Shown here piece by piece: positions 6,547-9,254 of a stretch of 9,254 bases of DNA. The notes under the pieces were generated by a model that was not told the origin of the DNA, ran no database searches, and worked only from the letters and a program-made list of their open reading frames with translations. Position 1 is the stretch's first letter; every line of letters begins with the position of its first letter. The stretch spans positions 1 through 9,254 of the forward strand of contig JAITED010000076.1 of NCBI GenBank assembly GCA_031282235.1, in the 5' to 3' direction. Position numbers and translations under genes: made by a program. Source of the DNA: Propionibacteriaceae bacterium. GTDB lineage: Bacteria > Actinomycetota > Actinomycetes > Propionibacteriales > Propionibacteriaceae.

Positions 6547-6573
6547 TTAGCACTCTGGCATGTAGTGTGCTAA
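6547..6573. promoter_or_regulatory. CIRCE operator 2 (HrcA site)
   Basis: TTAGCACTC (6547-6555), nine bases, then GTGTGCTAA (6565-6573) matches CIRCE with one mismatch in the right arm (GTG for GAG). It begins 46 bp after the start of CIRCE 1 and ends 33 bp before the groES start codon. In the transcript it would lie at the 5' end, where CIRCE can also form a hairpin. Confidence 0.92.
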
Positions 6574-6606
6574 AAACTTAAACCTTAAGAGATAGAGAGG
6601 GTAATC

Positions 6607-6903
6607 GTGACAGTCACGATAAAGCCGCTTGAGGATCGCATCCTCGTTCAGCCACTGGAAGCCGAAACCACCACCGCATCCGGTCTGGTGATTCCCGACA
6701 CCGCCAAGGAGAAGCCGCAGGAGGGCAAGGTGCTCGCGGTCGGCGCTGGTGCTTTCGACTCCGATGGCAAGCGTAAGCCGATGGACATCGCGGTCGGCGA
6801 CACCGTTATTTACAGCAAGTACGGCGGCACCGAGTTGAAGTACGCCGGTGAGGTTTATCTGCTGCTCAACTCGCGCGACGTACTCGCCATCATCGAGAAG
6901 TGA
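6607..6903 (+). CDS. groES: Co-chaperonin GroES (Hsp10)
   Basis: The 98-residue protein is of standard GroES length. Seven copies form the lid that closes the GroEL chamber in the cytoplasm. IKPLEDRILVQPLEAE (5-20) is the conserved N-terminal strand region. The mobile loop is about residues 19-36 (ETTTASGLVIPDTAKEK), with the GLVIP tripeptide region that docks on the GroEL apical domain. GDTVIYSKYGGTEL (64-77) and the C-terminal strand VLAIIEK complete the family pattern. GTG 6607 is chosen because GAGAGG (6595-6600) lies six bases upstream and the protein aligns from its first residues with relatives. Two CIRCE sites stand in front of it and groEL starts 9 bp after its stop, so the two form a heat-inducible operon. 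Confidence 0.98.
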   Translation: MTVTIKPLEDRILVQPLEAETTTASGLVIPDTAKEKPQEGKVLAVGAGAFDSDGKRKPMDIAVGDTVIYSKYGGTELKYAGEVYLLLNSRDVLAIIEK

Positions 6904-6912
6904 GGGTTTGGC

Positions 6913-8514
6913 ATGGCTAAACAACTCGCGTTTGATGAGGAGGCTAGGCGCGCGCTGGAGCGCGGTGTGGACATTCTCGCCAACACCGTAAAGGTGACGC
7001 TCGGTCCCAAAGGTCGCTACGTGGTGTTAGACCGCAAATGGGGCGCACCGACCATCACCAACGACGGCGTTACCGTTGCTAAAGAGGTGGAGTTAGACGA
7101 CCCATACGAAAACTTGGGCGCTCAACTCGCTAAAGAGGTGGCCACCAAGACCAACGATGTGGCTGGGGATGGCACCACCACCGCTACGGTGCTAGCGCAG
7201 GCGCTAGTGCATGAGGGGTTACGCGCAGTGGCCGCCGGGGCTAACCCGGTGGGGCTGAAACGTGGCATCGACAAGGCCGTTACGGCAGTGGTAGAGGAGT
7301 TACGCCGCGTCGCTAAGCCGGTGGACACCACCAAAGACATGGCTTCCGTAGCTACCATCAGTTCCCGCGACGAAGGAATCGGCAACATCATCGCCGATGC
7401 TTTCGACAAGGTGGGCAAAGATGGGGTAATCACCGTCGAAGAATCCAATACGTTCGGCACCGAACTCAACTTCACCGAGGGGATGCAGTTCGACAAGGGC
7501 TACATCAGCCCGCATTTCGTCACCGACGCTGAGCGTATGGAGGCAGTGCTGGATGACCCGTATATCCTGCTGGTGCAGGGCAAGGTGTCCAACATGGCTG
7601 AACTGCTGCCAGTGTTGGAGAAAGTGGTGAACGCCCACGGCGCGCTGCTGGTGATTGCAGAAGATGTGGACGGCGAAGCGCTCTCCACGCTGATTCTCAA
7701 CAAACTACGCGGCACCTTTACGTCAGTGGCGGTGAAAGCCCCGGCGTTCGGAGACCGTCGCAAGGCCATGCTGGAGGATATTGCTATCCTCACCGGCGGC
7801 ACGGTGGTGGCTCCGGAGATTGGGCTGAAACTTGACCAAGTGGGGCTAGAGGTGATGGGTCACGCTCGGCGCGTGGTGGTCACTAAGGACAACACCACCA
7901 TTGTTGAGGGCGCTGGTGCTGCTGATGCTGTCAAGGCGCGGGTTGCCCAGTTGAACGCCGAAGTGAAGCGTACCGATTCCGATTGGGATCGGGAGAAGCT
8001 GCAAGAGCGGATTGCTAAACTCGCCGGTGGCGTGTGTGTGGTCAAAGTGGGTGCTGCCACCGAGGTGGAACTCACCGAGAAGAAGCACCGTATTGAGGAT
8101 GCCGTATCGGCTACTCGGGCTGCCATCGAGGAGGGTATCGTCGCCGGTGGCGGCGCGGCGCTCGTACACGCCACCAAGGTGCTAGCTGGCGCTTTGGGTC
8201 TGGAGGGTGACGAGAAAGCTGGCGCAGTAATTGTCGCCAAGGCCATCGTGGAACCCGCCCGCTGGATCGCCGAAAACGGTGGCGAACCGGGTTACGTAAT
8301 CGTAGCCAAGGTGTCCGAACTGCCCGACAATCAGGGCTACAACGCCGCCACTGGCGAATACGTTGACCTGATTGCCGCCGGAGTCATCGACCCGGTGAAA
8401 GTCACCCGTTCGGCACTCGCCAACGCCGCCTCCATCGCCTCCTTGCTGCTCACCACCGAAACTCTGGTAGTGAACCAAAAAGAGGACGACGCAAAAGACG
8501 GCCACAACCACTAA
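6913..8514 (+). CDS. groEL: Chaperonin GroEL (Hsp60), groES-linked copy with His/Asp-rich tail
   Basis: This is the ATP-driven folding chamber subunit, 533 residues, slightly shorter than most GroELs. ATP-site residues are intact: TLGPKGR (29-35), D51 in NDGVTV, D86 in GDGTTTAT (85-92) and the catalytic D396 in IEDAVSATRAA, followed by the GGG nucleotide loop (412-414). The apical domain (about 190-373) and the lower hinge are complete. GroEL chains usually end in Gly-Met repeats; this one ends in KEDDAKDGHNH. A His-bearing tail is known for the mycobacterial GroEL1 that is also linked to groES, while a second, GGM-tailed GroEL2 lies elsewhere. The same paralogue arrangement is therefore likely here, but cannot be seen in this window. 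ATG 6913 has a GAGGG purine run at about 6902-6906. No U-rich intrinsic terminator follows; a palindromic element begins about 80 bp on. Confidence 0.98.
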   Translation: MAKQLAFDEEARRALERGVDILANTVKVTLGPKGRYVVLDRKWGAPTITNDGVTVAKEVELDDPYENLGAQLAKEVATKTNDVAGDGTTTATVLAQALVHEGLRAVAAGANPVGLKRGIDKAVTAVVEELRRVAKPVDTTKDMASVATISSRDEGIGNIIADAFDKVGKDGVITVEESNTFGTELNFTEGMQFDKGYISPHFVTDAERMEAVLDDPYILLVQGKVSNMAELLPVLEKVVNAHGALLVIAEDVDGEALSTLILNKLRGTFTSVAVKAPAFGDRRKAMLEDIAILTGGTVVAPEIGLKLDQVGLEVMGHARRVVVTKDNTTIVEGAGAADAVKARVAQLNAEVKRTDSDWDREKLQERIAKLAGGVCVVKVGAATEVELTEKKHRIEDAVSATRAAIEEGIVAGGGAALVHATKVLAGALGLEGDEKAGAVIVAKAIVEPARWIAENGGEPGYVIVAKVSELPDNQGYNAATGEYVDLIAAGVIDPVKVTRSALANAASIASLLLTTETLVVNQKEDDAKDGHNH

Positions 8515-8571
8515 CCTCGAATTCTTCAAAAAGGGATAGGTGCAGCCTGACTCCTTATGGAGCTTTCCTTA

Positions 8572-8592
8572 AAGGGGTGATGCCGCAGGCGG
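8572..8592. repeat. Degenerate fragment of the post-groEL palindromic repeat
   Basis: The segment GGGGTGATGCCGCAGGCGG (8574-8592) resembles the better preserved GGGGGTGCCGCC...GGCGG part of the left arm at 8616-8635, with a small CCG/CGG stem. I read it as a decayed partial unit next to the main element. The preceding bases 8515-8571 contain only a 4-bp CTCC/GGAG stem (8551-8562) and nothing else I can name. Confidence 0.4.
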
Positions 8593-8595
8593 TCA

Positions 8596-8716
8596 TTGAA
8601 GCCCCCTTCTCCGAAGGGGGTGCCGCCGTAGGCGGCGGGGGTTACTGGTGAGTGGCGCGGGGAGGTAACCCCCGTCAGGCTGCGCCTGCCACCCCCTTCG
8701 TGGAAGGGGGCTTCAA
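8596..8716. repeat. 121-bp nested palindromic element (MITE/REP-like) with 14-bp perfect terminal inverted repeats
   Basis: The ends TTGAAGCCCCCTTC (8596-8609) and GAAGGGGGCTTCAA (8703-8716) are perfect inverted repeats. The inner ends GGGGGTTAC (8637-8645) and GTAACCCCC (8665-8673) are also inverted, so two units of about 50 bp face each other around a 19-bp centre. Each unit has its own hairpins: CCCCCTTC/GAAGGGGG (8602-8620) and GCCGCC/GGCGGC (8622-8636) on the left; CAGGC/GCCTG (8676-8688) and CCCCCTTC/GAAGGGGG (8692-8710) on the right. No target duplication is obvious and no ORF lies inside. It sits between convergent groEL and DUF1003 genes, where its stems could stop transcription from either side or protect mRNA 3' ends. 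Confidence 0.85.
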
Positions 8717-8735
8717 GGAGCCAAATTGCGCCTGC

Positions 8736-8756
8736 CCCCCTTTTTTGAAAAGGGGG
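8736..8756. terminator. Hairpin between convergent genes, possible weak terminator
   Basis: CCCCCTTTT (8736-8744), loop TTG, and AAAAGGGGG (8748-8756) form a 9-bp perfect stem. It is preceded by TGCGCCTGCC (8727-8736), identical to 8681-8690 in the palindromic element, and followed by TTAC. The stem plus TTAC repeats the GGGGGTTAC end of that element, so it is probably a further divergent unit. No T-tract follows on either strand, so a terminator role is only possible. Confidence 0.45.
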
Positions 8757-9254
8757 TTACGTCGTTGCTGGTGCTTGGTCGCTTTGGCGTTCTAGCTCGT
8801 TTAGCAGGTCTTTTAACTGTTCGCGGAGTTCGGTGCGTATCACTTCTCGGATTTCGCTGCGTACGAAATCCCGGGTGGCTACCTCGCCTACGGATTGGCG
8901 CAGGGCGGCGATTTCGCGCGCTAGGTAGTCGGTATCGGCGCGGGACTGGGCTGCGACCCGGCGATCCTCGGCTAAGGCGGCGCGGTCACGCTGTTCTTGG
9001 CGGGATTGGGCTAGCAGAATCAGGGGAGCGGAGTACGCCGCCTCCACGGAGAGCAGCAACGTCAACATGATGAAGCTGGGGGCGGGGTCGAGCGTCAACA
9101 CCGTGGAGTTGAGCGTAATCCAGACGATGATGAACACGCTCATCCAGATTATGAACCCTGGGGAACCCATCACGCGCGCCACCAGTTCTGAGAAACGCCC
9201 GAAAGCGTCGCCGTCTACGCCGCCGGGGTGCCACCCTCGCAGGCGACCGGGGGT
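8757..9254 (-). CDS. DUF1003 family membrane protein, N-terminus beyond the window
   Basis: The minus-strand frame is open to the right edge, so 165 residues are visible. A GTG at 9182-9180 could be called a start, but the family similarity continues upstream (GDAFGRFSELVARVMGSP, visible residues 14-31), so the gene extends past base 9254. Two membrane segments are visible: about 33-49 (GFIIWMSVFIIVWITLN) and about 61-82. Between them is DP (56-57), and after them APLILLAQSRQEQRDR (76-91), the hallmark DUF1003 pattern of APLILxxQNRQxxRDR. Residues about 84-155 are charged and predicted coiled coil (repeated Arg/Glu/Leu), facing the cytoplasm if the usual topology holds. Function is unknown; from memory, actinobacterial relatives often lie beside MgtE/CBS-domain genes, which this window cannot test. 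The stop codon lies within a repeat-derived GGGGGTTAC. Confidence 0.88.
   Translation of the reverse strand, partial: TPGRLRGWHPGGVDGDAFGRFSELVARVMGSPGFIIWMSVFIIVWITLNSTVLTLDPAPSFIMLTLLLSVEAAYSAPLILLAQSRQEQRDRAALAEDRRVAAQSRADTDYLAREIAALRQSVGEVATRDFVRSEIREVIRTELREQLKDLLNELERQSDQAPATT

Noticed and set aside
8602..8620. Classical intrinsic terminator of groEL
   Set aside because: The CCCCCTTC/GAAGGGGG stem is strong, but no T-tract follows and it is part of a larger symmetric element; a termination effect is possible but not shown.
8726..9070. 114-residue plus-strand open frame after the repeats
   Set aside because: It starts within a hairpin and runs opposite the DUF1003 gene; its Arg/Gly/Leu composition shows no domain.
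8757..9182. Taking GTG 9182 as the true start of the DUF1003 gene
   Set aside because: Family-like residues (DAFGRFSELVARVMG) continue in frame upstream of it with no stop to the window edge, so the gene is treated as truncated by the window.
8986..9234. 82-residue minus-strand Arg-rich open frame near the right edge
   Set aside because: It overlaps the DUF1003 frame, which matches a known family through to the window edge; the Arg-run start is a frame artefact of GC-rich sequence.

Overview
The window is an ordinary chromosomal segment of a moderately GC-rich actinobacterium (phylum Actinomycetota, perhaps order Actinomycetales). Three things point there: the protein sequences (an actinobacterial-type GroES and groES-linked GroEL, a DapB tail, a DUF1003 protein), the frequent GTG starts, and the CIRCE-controlled groES-groEL pair. 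I see no transposase, integrase, phage gene, tRNA or rRNA. Genus cannot be fixed from the sequence alone.

Layout, left to right: (1) the last 44 codons of dapB (lysine/diaminopimelate pathway). (2) A 174-bp gap with a 23-bp tandem repeat. (3) An M3-family zinc oligopeptidase, apparently leaderless, followed after 10 bp by cytidine deaminase cdd. (4) A 207-bp gap with seven copies of a strictly phased 11-bp repeat just ahead of a putative promoter. (5) An exported or lipid-anchored protein made of two copies of an undescribed domain. (6) A membrane-anchored L,D-transpeptidase, probably also leaderless, overlapping by 4 bp a SAM-dependent methyltransferase with a C-terminal THUMP-like domain; a perfect 17-bp palindrome sits on the junction. 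(7) groES and groEL, with two CIRCE operators and a likely sigma-70-type promoter; the first CIRCE overlaps the end of the methyltransferase gene. (8) A 240-bp gap filled by a nested palindromic repeat element. (9) On the minus strand, convergent to groEL, a DUF1003 membrane protein running off the right edge.

The genes form several short transcription units rather than one pathway: peptide and nucleoside salvage (M3 peptidase, cdd), cell envelope (duplicated-domain exported protein, L,D-transpeptidase), RNA/protein quality control (methyltransferase, GroES/GroEL under HrcA/CIRCE), and a membrane protein of unknown function. I find no convincing new multi-gene system. The most interesting signals are non-coding: the phased 11-bp array upstream of the duplicated-domain protein, the double CIRCE arrangement, the nested palindromic element after groEL, and the junction palindrome. 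Coding sequence covers nearly everything; no gene-free stretch exceeds 300 bp.
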